A stretch of DNA of 64,000 nt from CAMCXE01 sp036520615 (GTDB lineage Bacteria; Pseudomonadota; Gammaproteobacteria; Pseudomonadales; Cellvibrionaceae): positions 1 to 64,000 of the forward strand of contig DATDJI010000076.1 of assembly GCA_036520615.1 (NCBI GenBank). The letters run 5' to 3'. The notes below the pieces were generated by a model. The model searched no databases, had not been told where the DNA came from, and saw only the letters and a program-made list of their open reading frames with translations. The position numbers were made by a program, and so were the translations under genes. Below, piece by piece: positions 17,528 to 27,118 of this stretch (position 1 is the first letter of the stretch; each line of letters starts with the position of its first letter).

Positions 17528-18064
17528 TTACTCGCCGTTGTTTTGATAGTTAGCGATAGAGTCGAGAATTTCTTGGCGGGCGGCATCAGCATCCGCCCAG
17601 CCTTCTATTTTCACCCATTTACCTTTTTCAAGGTCTTTGTAATGTTGAAAAAAGTGTTCAACCTGCCTCACCAACATTTCGGGAAGGTCAGTGTAATTTT
17701 TTACATGATCATAGACGGGGGTAATTTTACTTACAGGTACAGCGAGAATTTTCGAATCCTGGCCGCCGTCATCGGTCATTTTAAGTAAACCGACCGGACG
17801 GCAGGCTATTACGGTGCCGTGGATTAACGGGCGATCAAGCACCACTAATACGTCAGCAGGGTCTCCGTCTCCGCATAGGGTATGAGGGATGTAACCATAG
17901 TTGCATGGGTAACGCATGGCTGTTCCCAACACGCGGTCAACAAATAACGCGCCTGAGTCTTTATCAACTTCGTATTTTACCGGCTCGCCACCTTGAGGAA
18001 TTTCAATAATGACGTTGACGTTATCTGGAGGATTTTTGCCTGTGGGAACCAGGTTGTAGCTCAT
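17528..18064 (-). CDS. ppa: Inorganic pyrophosphatase
   Basis: A 178-residue soluble family-I pyrophosphatase that hydrolyses PPi to phosphate in the cytoplasm and pulls biosynthetic reactions forward. The signature GDGDPADVLVV with its three metal-binding aspartates is near residue 65-75, and VNVIIEIPQGGEPVKYEVDKDSG at the N-terminus and RPVGLLKMTDDGGQDSKILAVP in the core are characteristic. Length is normal. It is a single gene downstream of the CPBP-protease operon on the same strand, about 65 bases away. Confidence 0.96.
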   Translation of the reverse strand: MSYNLVPTGKNPPDNVNVIIEIPQGGEPVKYEVDKDSGALFVDRVLGTAMRYPCNYGYIPHTLCGDGDPADVLVVLDRPLIHGTVIACRPVGLLKMTDDGGQDSKILAVPVSKITPVYDHVKNYTDLPEMLVRQVEHFFQHYKDLEKGKWVKIEGWADADAARQEILDSIANYQNNGE

Positions 18065-18128
18065 GGTGTTGTCCTATTGGTGAAGGGTTAAAAGGGGCAA
18101 GTTTAACATAGGCTTTTGGCAGTCGCGT

Positions 18129-18989
18129 CTAGGGAAGCCATTGGCTTGGGAGGGCGTTTTTTTGGATTAATGCGGCTACATCCATACTTAAGGCCAGGCC
18201 GCAGTGCACGATAAATCCACCCCAGATCGAGCGATTTTGTAGGGCCAATATACCTAAAAATAGGCCGAAAAATATTGCCCCGGTGGCTTCTAGCCACGGC
18301 TTGGAAAAGTGAATCATTAAATAGGGTAGTATCATAAACCAAACCGCGTTACCGCCTATGGCAGGTCTTAGCGCATTGACTAAAAAGCCGCGAAAGAAAA
18401 ACTCCAAAAAAATAAATTGCACGACATAACAGATCTCCCACATCAACCAGTCGGAGCCACTGCGCGAGCAGTAACGATAGAAGGGATAGTGATCGGTAAA
18501 ATCACTACGGTAACTTGCCGATACGGCCATGCCCATAATCGGAATCAATAAGTACGCGTATTTGTGCAGGTGCTGATGGGTGTTATTCCATCGCCAACCG
18601 AAGTTGCTCACGGGCTCTTTGATGACGAAGCGGATAAATAAGGCGGGAATAATCCCATAGAAAATCATGTAATCCATGGCCCACCAGACTTCCCGGATTA
18701 GGCTGTAATACATCCATTGGTGCAGCGATTCCAGGTTACTGAGGCTGGGATTTAGCGCGGTAATTACCGGCATTAACAGATGTTCAATCTGGCCGAAATT
18801 TTTAAAGTAATAATTTCCCAACAGGCACAATCCGGCCACAAAGGCTGTGTAATGGATGCGTTTTAATGCATCCAGCCGCGCGAGGGTGTAGGAGCGGGGG
18901 TCATTATCAATTTCCACCAGCTCGCGCCATTTTTCAGGTGGAGTCCAAAAGCGCAAAAATGCCAGGCAGTGTATTTTTATTATTTGCAT
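18129..18989 (-). CDS. CPBP-family intramembrane protease
   Basis: A 286-residue polytopic membrane protein of the CPBP (CAAX-protease/bacteriocin-processing) family, which are glutamic-type intramembrane peptidases. Active-site-like motifs are FLEFFFRGFL (Glu and Arg) and IHFSKPWLE, with a final VHCGLALSMD. The H-x-x-KP-x-x-E pattern recalls the subset of CPBP proteases that process C-terminal sorting tags such as MYXO-CTERM; that link is my inference. AGGAG precedes the ATG. It is the last gene of miaE-glycosyltransferase-CPBP, 12 bases after its neighbour. The substrate is unknown. Confidence 0.82.
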   Translation of the reverse strand: MQIIKIHCLAFLRFWTPPEKWRELVEIDNDPRSYTLARLDALKRIHYTAFVAGLCLLGNYYFKNFGQIEHLLMPVITALNPSLSNLESLHQWMYYSLIREVWWAMDYMIFYGIIPALFIRFVIKEPVSNFGWRWNNTHQHLHKYAYLLIPIMGMAVSASYRSDFTDHYPFYRYCSRSGSDWLMWEICYVVQFIFLEFFFRGFLVNALRPAIGGNAVWFMILPYLMIHFSKPWLEATGAIFFGLFLGILALQNRSIWGGFIVHCGLALSMDVAALIQKNALPSQWLP

Positions 18990-19001
18990 GGGGCTGCTCC
19001 T

Positions 19002-20228
19002 TTAGGCGCTTATGTCGGTGTGAGTTAAAAAAGGCTGCTGTGTGAGGGTATGCATAAATGGCTTAGCGGGAAAGCAATGGGACTGTAAATGCCGAATGAT
19101 TTTTAGTGTACGAAAGCCGTCCAGCCATGTATGACAAATTGTTTGAATCTGCTGCGGATACTTGCCTTGGCGAGCTAGATGCTCTGCCAGCGAATGTACG
19201 TTTTGTGCCGCTAAGGCGTCTTTCAATGGCTCAGGCAGGTTTGCAAATTCAGCCATCAGAGAGTTTTGGGTGAGTCTGTCTGTCAGGTCGAACCAGTGTT
19301 TGAGCATAAAAAAACACTCGGGTGTGTAGTAGTGAAAGCCTTCTAAACGGGGCAATTGGCACATCTGCGTTACTGATGCTCCAGTACCGAACGGGGTGCG
19401 ATTGGATAAGCGGGCGCTAATTTCAATTCGACTTATGCCAGGTAAAACGTTGCCTTCTCCTTTGCTATCAGCATATTCGGGACTAAAAATGGTACCGAGT
19501 TTGGCGAGCTTGTTGAGCAGATAAAAATCCTCTCCCGCCTCCCTCACATTAAATCCACGAACTTTTGCATAGGCGGTGGCTTTGAATGCCAGAGCACTGC
19601 CTAAGCTTAAAAACCCGTAACCACTACCGGCAAAACGCAGCCCTTGAGCGTAATAACGAATCGCCTGCTCATAAAGTTTTGTAGCAGCTAACAGCTTGCC
19701 AGCGCGCCCAATGTGCGTAAAAGGCAGGCTTGCAGCAACCGCTGAGCTTTGTTCGCAAAGCGAAAAATAATCACTGGGTAATTGAGCATCAGCGTCAGTG
19801 CAGTAAATCCAGCTGCTTTTTATCCGGCCTTCTGTAATGAGCCGTAGCGCGATGTCAGCAGCGATTTTGCGCGCGAGGCCAACGCCGGTTTTAGCAGGCA
19901 AAGGAGTATTGGCACGATCTACAACAAGTAAGGTTGGCTCTCCGAGCGAGTACAAAGCTAAATGCCCTTGCCGAGCAATCAGCGGATAATCCTGTTCAAT
20001 GGCATTTATTAGGGTTTGGTTCGCGCTGGTAATCGGGGTGCAGGTTTGATTAATCACCAGGATAATTAATACCCGTTCTGAGCGCTTTGCTAGCCGATGA
20101 ACAAACTCTGGTGGTTCATCAAGTGCTGGCAGCGTGATAGTCCAGCGCCACGGCGTGCAGCCTTTAACTAGACTTAAAGCGGTGTGTGCCTCTGGCTCGG
20201 CGTAAAGGGTTAAATATTGATGCGGCAT
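19002..20228 (-). CDS. GT2-like glycosyltransferase
   Basis: A 408-residue cytoplasmic protein that looks like a family-2 (GT-A fold) glycosyltransferase. The nucleotide-sugar segment has the DxD-type WIYCTDADAQLPSDYF (near 140-155), followed by GSALAFKATAYAKVRGF and the acceptor-side GEDFYLLNKL. There is no membrane segment. The ATG overlaps the miaE stop as TAATG, indicating translational coupling. The N-terminal region lacks the usual VSVVIPTYN start, so donor and acceptor are not predictable. Its place between miaE and a CPBP protease gives no clear pathway. Confidence 0.7.
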   Translation of the reverse strand: MPHQYLTLYAEPEAHTALSLVKGCTPWRWTITLPALDEPPEFVHRLAKRSERVLIILVINQTCTPITSANQTLINAIEQDYPLIARQGHLALYSLGEPTLLVVDRANTPLPAKTGVGLARKIAADIALRLITEGRIKSSWIYCTDADAQLPSDYFSLCEQSSAVAASLPFTHIGRAGKLLAATKLYEQAIRYYAQGLRFAGSGYGFLSLGSALAFKATAYAKVRGFNVREAGEDFYLLNKLAKLGTIFSPEYADSKGEGNVLPGISRIEISARLSNRTPFGTGASVTQMCQLPRLEGFHYYTPECFFMLKHWFDLTDRLTQNSLMAEFANLPEPLKDALAAQNVHSLAEHLARQGKYPQQIQTICHTWLDGFRTLKIIRHLQSHCFPAKPFMHTLTQQPFLTHTDISA

Positions 20229-20821
20229 TAATGCAGCGCAGCTCGAATGGGAAGGGCGGCAACGATGGCAGCTTCTTTATCAAGAAGCTCATCCAAGCGA
20301 GTCATTACGATTGGTTGCTCGAAATGTTGCAGTGCCAGGCCCAGGAACAGGTCCTCATGCCGCGCTTCTGAATCGCAGATTGCGCGGTAAAAGTGTTTTA
20401 GCGGGCCCTCAGGTAGATGTGTTGCAATAAGCCCAAAGCGCTCGCAGCCGCGTGCTTCCACGATACTGGCGATGAGCAGCCGATCCAATAAATACACGTC
20501 ACTGCCTTTACGATGCAGCGCTCGCAGCTGATTTACGTATGGGTCAGGGCTATCGGCACCCAACATTAATCCTCTCTCCACAATAATTTTTACTACTTGC
20601 TTAAAGTGGGCTAACTCCTCAAGGGCCAAATCAACCATAGCGAGCACTATGTCGGTTTTATCTGGATAGTGAGACACCATCGACATAGCCATGCCAGAGG
20701 CTTTTTTTTCAGCAGCGGCATGGTCGAGTAAAAAGTGGTCCAGGTTGGCAAGTACTACCTCTATCCAAAGCGGTTGCGTAGCGTAGCGGAGGCAATAGCG
20801 AGTGGGGAGCGGGGAATCCAT
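20228..20821 (-). CDS. miaE: tRNA 2-methylthio-N6-isopentenyladenosine-37 hydroxylase
   Basis: MiaE is a nonhaem diiron oxygenase that hydroxylates ms2i6A37 of tRNA to ms2io6A37. The 197-residue protein carries the carboxylate-bridged diiron ligands of the family: HAAAEKKASGMA, ALEELAHFKQV (Glu and His) and CDSEARHEDLFL (Glu-x-x-His). Length is typical. It is the first gene of a three-gene operon. Hydroxylation would depend on miaA and miaB, which are not in this window. Confidence 0.92.
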   Translation of the reverse strand: MDSPLPTRYCLRYATQPLWIEVVLANLDHFLLDHAAAEKKASGMAMSMVSHYPDKTDIVLAMVDLALEELAHFKQVVKIIVERGLMLGADSPDPYVNQLRALHRKGSDVYLLDRLLIASIVEARGCERFGLIATHLPEGPLKHFYRAICDSEARHEDLFLGLALQHFEQPIVMTRLDELLDKEAAIVAALPIRAALH

Positions 20822-20945
20822 AAAACGACTCGGTGAAAAAGCGGCGCATTATAGGGTGCCTGCATAGGCCCCGCGCAAAAAGAGTCGATATTTTGCGCAT
20901 GCTCTTTATAATGCGCGGCTTTATACCTGTCCTCACGGTGCTTAA

Positions 20946-22130
20946 ATGATTATCCAACCCAAGGTTCGCGGTTTTATCTGTATCAATGCTCACCCGCAAG
21001 GCTGCGCGGCTAATGTGCAAGAGCAGATTGCTTTTGTACAAAACCAGCCTGCTATAAACGGTGGCCCTAAAAATGTTTTGGTCATTGGCAGTTCCACCGG
21101 TTATGGCATGGCCTCGCGTATTACGGCGGCCTTCGGGTGTGGAGCAAACACTTTGGGAGTGTTTTTCGAGCGTCCCGGTACGGATAAAAAAACCGCTTCA
21201 GCTGGCTTTTATAATGCCGCAGCCTTTGATGAGCTCGCTCGCGCTAAGGGTCTGTACGCTGAAAGTATTAATGGCGATGCGTTCTCCAATGAAATTAAAC
21301 AACAGGTCATTAACACGCTTAAAGCTGGCATAGGCAAAGTGGATTTAGTGGTTTATTCCCTAGCCTCACCGCGCCGCACGGATCCCGCCACAGGAGAGAC
21401 GTTTCAGTCCGTACTAAAGCCCATCGGCGAATCCTACACCGCCAAAAACCTTAATACCGATACGCTAAAAATAAATGAAATAACACTTGAGCCCGCTTCC
21501 GATGCGGAAATTGCCGCGACTGTGAAGGTAATGGGCGGGGAAGATTGGGAGCTCTGGCTGAATGCTTTAGCTGAGGCCGATCTTTTAGCTGAGGGCGTAA
21601 AAACGGTTGCTTACACCTATCTGGGGGAAAAAATCACCTGGCCTATTTATGGCAAAGCCACAATTGGCAAAGCAAAAGAAGATCTCGATCGTGCCGCTAC
21701 AGCTATTAATCAGCTATTGGTAAAACTTAAAGGGCAGGCTAATGTTGCCGTGCTCAAAGCATTGGTAACTCAAGCGAGTTCTGCTATCCCGATCATGCCG
21801 CTATATATTTCTTTGTTGTACAAGGTTATGAAAGCCGAGGGCAGTCACGAGGGTTGTATCGAACAGTTATACCGGTTGTTTACCGAAGGCCTGTACACGA
21901 CCTCACCGCGCTTGGATGCGCAGAATCGTTTGCGTATGGATGACAAAGAATTAACTGCACATATACAAGCTGAAGTTGCCCGGTTATGGCCGCAGGTAAC
22001 CGAAGATAACTTGTTTGAATTGACCGACTACAAGGGTTACAACGCGGAATTTCTCAAGTTATTTGGTTTTGGTGCCGCTGGTGTGGATTACGAGGCCGAC
22101 ACCAATCCTGAGCTAAGTGTCCGGTTTTAG
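20946..22130 (+). CDS. fabV: Enoyl-[ACP] reductase FabV
   Basis: FabV is the NADH-dependent trans-2-enoyl-ACP/CoA reductase that completes each cycle of fatty-acid elongation; family members are much less sensitive to triclosan than FabI. The 394-residue protein begins MIIQPKVRGFICINAHPQGC and has the Rossmann motif VIGSSTGYGMASR, VDLVVYSLASPRR, and the Tyr-x8-Lys-type active site in YTYLGEKITWPIYGKATIG. The C-terminal FAD-like small domain ends DYEADTNPELSVRF. It is divergent from miaE with about 125 bases between. Confidence 0.96.
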   Translation: MIIQPKVRGFICINAHPQGCAANVQEQIAFVQNQPAINGGPKNVLVIGSSTGYGMASRITAAFGCGANTLGVFFERPGTDKKTASAGFYNAAAFDELARAKGLYAESINGDAFSNEIKQQVINTLKAGIGKVDLVVYSLASPRRTDPATGETFQSVLKPIGESYTAKNLNTDTLKINEITLEPASDAEIAATVKVMGGEDWELWLNALAEADLLAEGVKTVAYTYLGEKITWPIYGKATIGKAKEDLDRAATAINQLLVKLKGQANVAVLKALVTQASSAIPIMPLYISLLYKVMKAEGSHEGCIEQLYRLFTEGLYTTSPRLDAQNRLRMDDKELTAHIQAEVARLWPQVTEDNLFELTDYKGYNAEFLKLFGFGAAGVDYEADTNPELSVRF

Positions 22131-22208
22131 CAGCTTGATAAATTTTCTGCTGGTAATACGCAGGCTAAACCACTGTACTTTACCTAAGTCGTTTGGGCAG
22201 AAATAACA

Positions 22209-23165
22209 ATGCTCGCCAAGCCTCACTTTAGTCTCAAGCTTGTGCACCCGCGTTATTGGCATACTGGGCTGGGTTTTTTGCTCTGGTGGTTGAGCGCTCA
22301 GTTGCCCTACCGTTGGCAAATGTTTATCGGCGCTCAATTGGGCGGTTTGCTCGGCCGAGTGGCGCCTAGACGCAGGGCCATTGCCGCCCGCAATATAGAA
22401 TTATGTTTTCCTCAGTTGTCTGCCCAGGAGCGAGCAAAGCTAGTCGATGGTGTCATCGATTCTGTCGGTAAGGCATTTTTTGAGACTGGTATCGCTTGGT
22501 TTATGCCTCATGCTCGCCTGCGCAAGCTAATTACGCTGCAAGGTATAGAGCATCTGCAAACCGCTCAAGCCGAAGGGCAGGGTGTCGTTTTACTCGCCAT
22601 GCACTTTACTCACTTGGAGCTCGGGGCGGCCGCGGTCAGTATGCAGTTTTCCATTGATGGCACTTACAGGCCTCACGGCAATTTGCTGTACGACTATCTG
22701 CAACGAAAAGGCCGCGAACGGCACAATACTACCGGCAGCGTAATTACCCGGGGCGATATACGCGGGATGGTGCGAGCTCTGCGCAACGGTCGCGCGGTCT
22801 GGTATGCGCCTGATCAAGACTACGGTCGTGATCACTCTATTTTTGTGCCTTTTTTTGGGGTTCCCGCAGCCACAATAACCGCCACTAGCCAAATAGCGCG
22901 ATTAGGTAGGGGTGTTGTTATTCCGTTTGTGCAGCATCGGCGCGAGGACGGCGCGGGTTATATCGTTGAAATCCTCCCACCGTTGGCGCAATTCCCGAGT
23001 GAGGACGAATACCGCGATACATTAACCATCAGCCAACTCGTTGAGCGCGAAGTGGCCAAACAACCCGAGCAATATTTGTGGGTGCACCGCCGTTTTAAAA
23101 CTCGCCCGGATGGTGAGACCGACGTATATCAACAGGTAGGTATTGAGCGGGGAAGTAGAACTTAG
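22209..23165 (+). CDS. LpxL/LpxM-type lipid A acyltransferase
   Basis: A 318-residue inner-membrane acyltransferase of the HtrB/LpxL family that adds a secondary acyl chain to Kdo2-lipid A from acyl-ACP. An N-terminal membrane helix (GLGFLLWWLSAQLPY) is followed by the catalytic HFTHLE (H-x4-E motif), TYRPHGNLLYDYLQRKGRER, WYAPDQDYG and the C-terminal PEQYLWVHRRFKTRP. The features fit lauroyltransferase LpxL best, but LpxM cannot be excluded. It lies about 80 bases after fabV on the same strand. Confidence 0.9.
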   Translation: MLAKPHFSLKLVHPRYWHTGLGFLLWWLSAQLPYRWQMFIGAQLGGLLGRVAPRRRAIAARNIELCFPQLSAQERAKLVDGVIDSVGKAFFETGIAWFMPHARLRKLITLQGIEHLQTAQAEGQGVVLLAMHFTHLELGAAAVSMQFSIDGTYRPHGNLLYDYLQRKGRERHNTTGSVITRGDIRGMVRALRNGRAVWYAPDQDYGRDHSIFVPFFGVPAATITATSQIARLGRGVVIPFVQHRREDGAGYIVEILPPLAQFPSEDEYRDTLTISQLVEREVAKQPEQYLWVHRRFKTRPDGETDVYQQVGIERGSRT

Positions 23166-23254
23166 CAGTTGGTTAGTTTGCACCCTTGTGTCTAGTACTG
23201 CCCCTCAGTAACATGGCGCCCCTTTATCTATATCAGGCAACCTGGGAGAAGCTT

Positions 23255-24130
23255 ATGTTCCAAGGCAGTATGGTGGCGCTGGTCACCCCAATGAAAGCGG
23301 ACAACTCGCTGGATTGGGATGCGCTGCATAAGCTGGTTGACTGGCATCTTCAAGAGGGGACACGCGCTTTAGTACCTATGGGTACGACGGGTGAATCGCC
23401 CACGCTTGATTACAAAGAGCATATGGATGTAGTAGCGGCTGTCGTTGATCAGGTGAACGGGAGAGTTCCCGTTATTGCGGGCACTGGTTCTAACTCTACA
23501 TCAGAAGCTATCGAGCTGACTCAAGCGGCGAAAGAATTAAAAGCCGACGGCTGTTTACTGATTACTCCTTATTACAATCGCCCCACGCAAGAAGGTTTGT
23601 ATTTGCACCACAAGGCCATTGCTGAGGCTGTAGCGATTCCGCAAATTCTCTACAACGTTCCCGGCCGCACGGGTGTAGATATGAGCCCTGCCACAGTGGC
23701 GCGTTTGGCGCAGGTGCCCCACATTGTGGGCATTAAAGAGGCAACCGGAGATTTATCGCGTATCACCGCGATGAAAAATACCTGCCCGGATGGCTTTATT
23801 TTGCTATCTGGAGATGATGCCAGCGCTGTAGCAGCTATGGAACTTGGTGCCAAAGGCGAAATCTCTGTCACCGCAAATATAGCGCCGAAAGCGGTTGCTC
23901 AAATGTGCCAAGCTGCTCTGGATGGCGACTTCACACGGGCGCAGGCTATTAACCAGACATTGGTGCCACTGCATCGATTGCTATTTGTGGAAGCTAACCC
24001 GATCCCGGTTAAGTGGGCGCTCAATCAAATGGGGCGTATAGACAGCGGTATTCGCTTACCGTTGACGCCGCTTTCCGTGGAGCACCACAGCATTCTGCGC
24101 GACGCCTTACGGGCTGCGGGCATTTTATAA
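23255..24130 (+). CDS. dapA: 4-hydroxy-tetrahydrodipicolinate synthase
   Basis: DapA condenses pyruvate with aspartate semialdehyde in lysine and diaminopimelate synthesis. The 291-residue protein has the family hallmarks: GSMVALVTPM at the N-terminus, GTTGESPTL, the YNVPGRTG block with the catalytic tyrosine, and GIKEATGD with the Schiff-base lysine. I choose ATG 23255 because GGGAG lies seven bases upstream and the chain matches homologues; upstream in-frame starts are not supported. It leads the conserved dapA-bamC-MBL-purC cluster. Confidence 0.97.
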   Translation: MFQGSMVALVTPMKADNSLDWDALHKLVDWHLQEGTRALVPMGTTGESPTLDYKEHMDVVAAVVDQVNGRVPVIAGTGSNSTSEAIELTQAAKELKADGCLLITPYYNRPTQEGLYLHHKAIAEAVAIPQILYNVPGRTGVDMSPATVARLAQVPHIVGIKEATGDLSRITAMKNTCPDGFILLSGDDASAVAAMELGAKGEISVTANIAPKAVAQMCQAALDGDFTRAQAINQTLVPLHRLLFVEANPIPVKWALNQMGRIDSGIRLPLTPLSVEHHSILRDALRAAGIL

Positions 24131-24152
24131 CTCAACCGGCGATACCCCCTCC

Positions 24153-25292
24153 ATGAAGTTTGTGCCCAACAATTTTATTGTCAGTATCTGCTCCGTCGTG
24201 CTCTTAAGTGCCTGCGGAATGTTTAGCGACCACAGCCGCGACTATCAAAGAGCCGCCTCTATTAAACCTATCGTTTTACCCGAAGGCGTCCCAGGACAGG
24301 TCTTTGAGCCTTTATATCCCATCCCCAAAATTGCTGAGCAGGAAGTTAATCTTGCCGATTTAGGCAACGGCACCGCCCCAAGGCCAGATCCTCTTAGTAA
24401 AAATCTTGAAGAAGCGAAGGTTAAAATTCAAAAAGTTGGCAATGACCGATGGATTTTGGCCGAGGCGCCGAGCGGGCAAATCTGGCCTTTAACACAAAGT
24501 TTTCTTGCCGAGTTCGGCTTTAGTCTTGCCAAAACTCAAGCGGCCGTTGGCCTTATCGAAACTAATTGGCTGGAATTTAAGGATGAGGCTGGCCAGTTGC
24601 ACCGCTTTACCATTCGCATTGAGCAAGGCGTGCATGCTGATACCACCGAAGTACACGTGCTCGAACAGCAAATAGCCAAAACGGTAGCGCCGGGTAATCT
24701 TGCTTGGCCCAGTGAATCCAGTAATGCAACCCGTGAGGCGTGGCTTATCGATAATCTGGCCAACAGCTTAGCCTTGGGCATCACCAATCGCTCTGCGTCC
24801 CTATTGGGCCAGACCGTCGGTGGCGATATCAAATCCGGCCTTACGCTATATGAAGGCGAGCCTGTACTGCGTCTGCGTCTGCCTTTGGATCGAGCCAAAG
24901 CAAGTTTAAACCGTGCCCTTGAAGCAGAAGGGTTTGTTAAATGGGGCCAATCGGAAAACGGCTTAGTATATTTGGAAGGTTATGCGGATCAGGAATCACC
25001 GCCCGGATGGTTCGCTCGGACAATTTTACGCCGCAAAGCGCACGCTCCTAACAAGGCCGAAGTACCTTGGGATGTAGCGATAAAACATCTTGATCCAGCG
25101 GCGGCATCAGCTTTTGAAGGTATCCCTGAAGCCGCTTTTGGTGAAGCGAATAAAAACGCAGAAGGTTATTGGGTGCGTGTTCTGACCCATGGAAATGAAC
25201 AGTTTGTATTGATCCGTACGATACGCGGTTTGCCGTTAGCACCGCTGGAAGCCAAGGCACGATTGAGTGTATTGCGACGGAATCTCATGTAA
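24153..25292 (+). CDS. bamC: Outer-membrane protein assembly lipoprotein BamC
   Basis: BamC is a lipoprotein of the BAM complex that inserts beta-barrel proteins into the outer membrane. A lipoprotein signal ends in the lipobox LSAC (Cys 21) and is followed by the unstructured Asp-rich N-terminal segment that binds BamD and two helix-grip domains (about 105-215 and 225-375). Length, 379 residues, is slightly above the E. coli protein. The position directly after dapA is the classic nlpB/dapX arrangement. Confidence 0.9.
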   Translation: MKFVPNNFIVSICSVVLLSACGMFSDHSRDYQRAASIKPIVLPEGVPGQVFEPLYPIPKIAEQEVNLADLGNGTAPRPDPLSKNLEEAKVKIQKVGNDRWILAEAPSGQIWPLTQSFLAEFGFSLAKTQAAVGLIETNWLEFKDEAGQLHRFTIRIEQGVHADTTEVHVLEQQIAKTVAPGNLAWPSESSNATREAWLIDNLANSLALGITNRSASLLGQTVGGDIKSGLTLYEGEPVLRLRLPLDRAKASLNRALEAEGFVKWGQSENGLVYLEGYADQESPPGWFARTILRRKAHAPNKAEVPWDVAIKHLDPAAASAFEGIPEAAFGEANKNAEGYWVRVLTHGNEQFVLIRTIRGLPLAPLEAKARLSVLRRNLM

Positions 25293-25294
25293 AC

Positions 25295-26050
25295 ATGCGC
25301 TTCGCGTCGTTGGGTAGTGGCAGCCAAGGCAACGCCACATTAGTCAGTTGCGATGGCGAGATGCTACTTATCGATTGCGGTTTTAGTCTGCGCGAATTAC
25401 AGGCGCGCATGCTTAGGCTCGATGCACACCCCAGCGGCTTATTAGCTGTATTAGTGACTCACGAACATTCAGATCATATCCGTGGGATAGGACCTCTAGC
25501 GCGCAAGTATGGTTTACCAGTGGTTATGACTGCAGGTACTCGATCTAGTGGCCGCTTGGGGCGGCTGCCGGTAGAGCGCATCATTGAACCTTCTATCCCG
25601 TTTGAGCTGGGCGGTTTTACAATTTTGCCTGTGCCAGTGGCCCACGATGCAGCCGAACCCAGTCAGTTTGTTTTTTATCGACAGGGTAAAAAATTGGGCT
25701 TGTTAACCGATTTGGGCAGTATCACAGCGGGTGTTATAGACGCATATCAGTCCTGCGACGCCTTATTGATAGAAGCCAACCATGATCCGATCATGCTTGC
25801 CTGCGGCCCCTATCCAGCATCACTAAAAAGGCGGGTTGCCGGCCAGTGGGGGCATTTAAGTAATGCTCAAACGCAAAGTCTTTTGACGCAGCTCGATATC
25901 AGCCGTTTGCAGCACTTGGTCATTGGTCATATCAGTCAAACAAACAACAGTATTTGCCGTGCAGCGGCAGCTCTGGAAGGTATACTGCCGCGCTTTCCCA
26001 TTCACTATGCCTGTCAAAATCAGGGCTTTGACTGGCTGACACTTCAGTAA
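25295..26050 (+). CDS. MBL-fold metallohydrolase (YycJ-like)
   Basis: A 251-residue metallo-beta-lactamase-fold hydrolase. Metal ligands are visible in THEHSDHIRG (HxHxDH, near residue 54-60), VAHDAAEP, LLTDLGSI and HLSNAQT with a last His in VIGHIS. It resembles YycJ/WalJ-type phosphodiesterases; the substrate is unknown. It starts two bases after bamC and 13 bases precede purC, the same neighbourhood as in Pseudomonas. Confidence 0.9.
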   Translation: MRFASLGSGSQGNATLVSCDGEMLLIDCGFSLRELQARMLRLDAHPSGLLAVLVTHEHSDHIRGIGPLARKYGLPVVMTAGTRSSGRLGRLPVERIIEPSIPFELGGFTILPVPVAHDAAEPSQFVFYRQGKKLGLLTDLGSITAGVIDAYQSCDALLIEANHDPIMLACGPYPASLKRRVAGQWGHLSNAQTQSLLTQLDISRLQHLVIGHISQTNNSICRAAAALEGILPRFPIHYACQNQGFDWLTLQ

Positions 26051-26063
26051 AAAGAGGTTTCTC

Positions 26064-26774
26064 ATGCAACGTAAAGACGAGTTATACAAAGGCAAAGCTA
26101 AGTCGGTTTACTTAACTGATGACCCGGACAAGCTAATTTTATTTTTCCGCAACGACACCTCGGCGTTTGACGGCAAGAAAGTGGAGCAGCTTGATCGAAA
26201 GGGAATGGTAAATAATAAATTCAACGCATTTATTATGGGAAAGCTTGAAGACGCTGGTATCCCTACGCATTTCGAAGGCTTGCTGTCCGATAATGAATCG
26301 GTAGTGAAGGCACTCACAATGATTCCGGTGGAATGTGTTGTGCGCAACATAGCGGCAGGCTCCATCTGTCGTCGCTTGGGCGTACAAGAAGGGCTGGAAT
26401 TAAATCCGCCAACGTTTGAGTTCTTCTTGAAGAATGATGCCCTTGGCGACCCGATGATTAATGATTTCCATATCCGCTCCTTTGGTTGGGCCACCGAAGA
26501 GCAGGTAGAAACAATGAAAGCCCTGACTTTTAAAGTGAATACGGTTTTAAAAGAGCTGTTTTTCGCAAGCGGCATGTTGCTGGTGGATTACAAGCTGGAA
26601 TTCGGCGTTTATAAAGACCAAGTGATTCTCGGTGATGAATTCTCACCAGACGGCTGCCGACTTTGGGATGTAGAAACCCGCGAAAAACTCGACAAAGACC
26701 GTTTCCGCCAAAATTTGGGAAATGTTATTGAGTCTTATGAGCTAGTAGGGCGTCGTTTAGGGCTGGAGTTCTAA
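26064..26774 (+). CDS. purC: Phosphoribosylaminoimidazole-succinocarboxamide synthase
   Basis: PurC joins aspartate to CAIR with ATP to form SAICAR in purine synthesis. The 236-residue protein begins MQRKDELYKGKAKSVYLTDD and contains DPDKLILFFRNDTSAFDG, the VECVVRNIAAGSICRR block and LVDYKLEFG with the C-terminal ILGDEFSPDGCRLWD. AAGAGG lies ahead of the ATG. A terminator follows, ending the dapA cluster. Confidence 0.97.
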   Translation: MQRKDELYKGKAKSVYLTDDPDKLILFFRNDTSAFDGKKVEQLDRKGMVNNKFNAFIMGKLEDAGIPTHFEGLLSDNESVVKALTMIPVECVVRNIAAGSICRRLGVQEGLELNPPTFEFFLKNDALGDPMINDFHIRSFGWATEEQVETMKALTFKVNTVLKELFFASGMLLVDYKLEFGVYKDQVILGDEFSPDGCRLWDVETREKLDKDRFRQNLGNVIESYELVGRRLGLEF

Positions 26775-26862
26775 TCACTTAGAAGGTAATTGCCCGGCAA
26801 AAAATATCGGGCGCTAGCGAGCTAAATTGGGCGCTGACGTATAACGCTCATCTACTCTGCGC

Positions 26863-26891
26863 AAAAACAGCACCCTTTGGGTGCTGTTTTT
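26863..26891 (+). terminator. Bidirectional-type Rho-independent terminator after purC
   Basis: AAAAACAGCACCC pairs perfectly with GGGTGCTGTTTTT across a three-base loop. The T tract on the plus strand would end the dapA-bamC-MBL-purC transcript. Confidence 0.9.
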
Positions 26892-27118
26892 CGTTCAGGT
26901 CAGCACAAATTAAAGGCGTGCTCTAATGAATTTTCCACAAGTGATAAAGTTCAAGTGCTTTTACCTTAAAAAATACTAAAAAAATCAACTCCAATAGATT
27001 GACTATTTTAAGCTATTGAAATTAAAGAATAATTTAATTCTGTATAAATCCCCACCAGTGAGCGCAGGCTCAGAAAAAATGCGCTTTTGCGGTAGTTACC
27101 CATATTGCATGCACAGAC

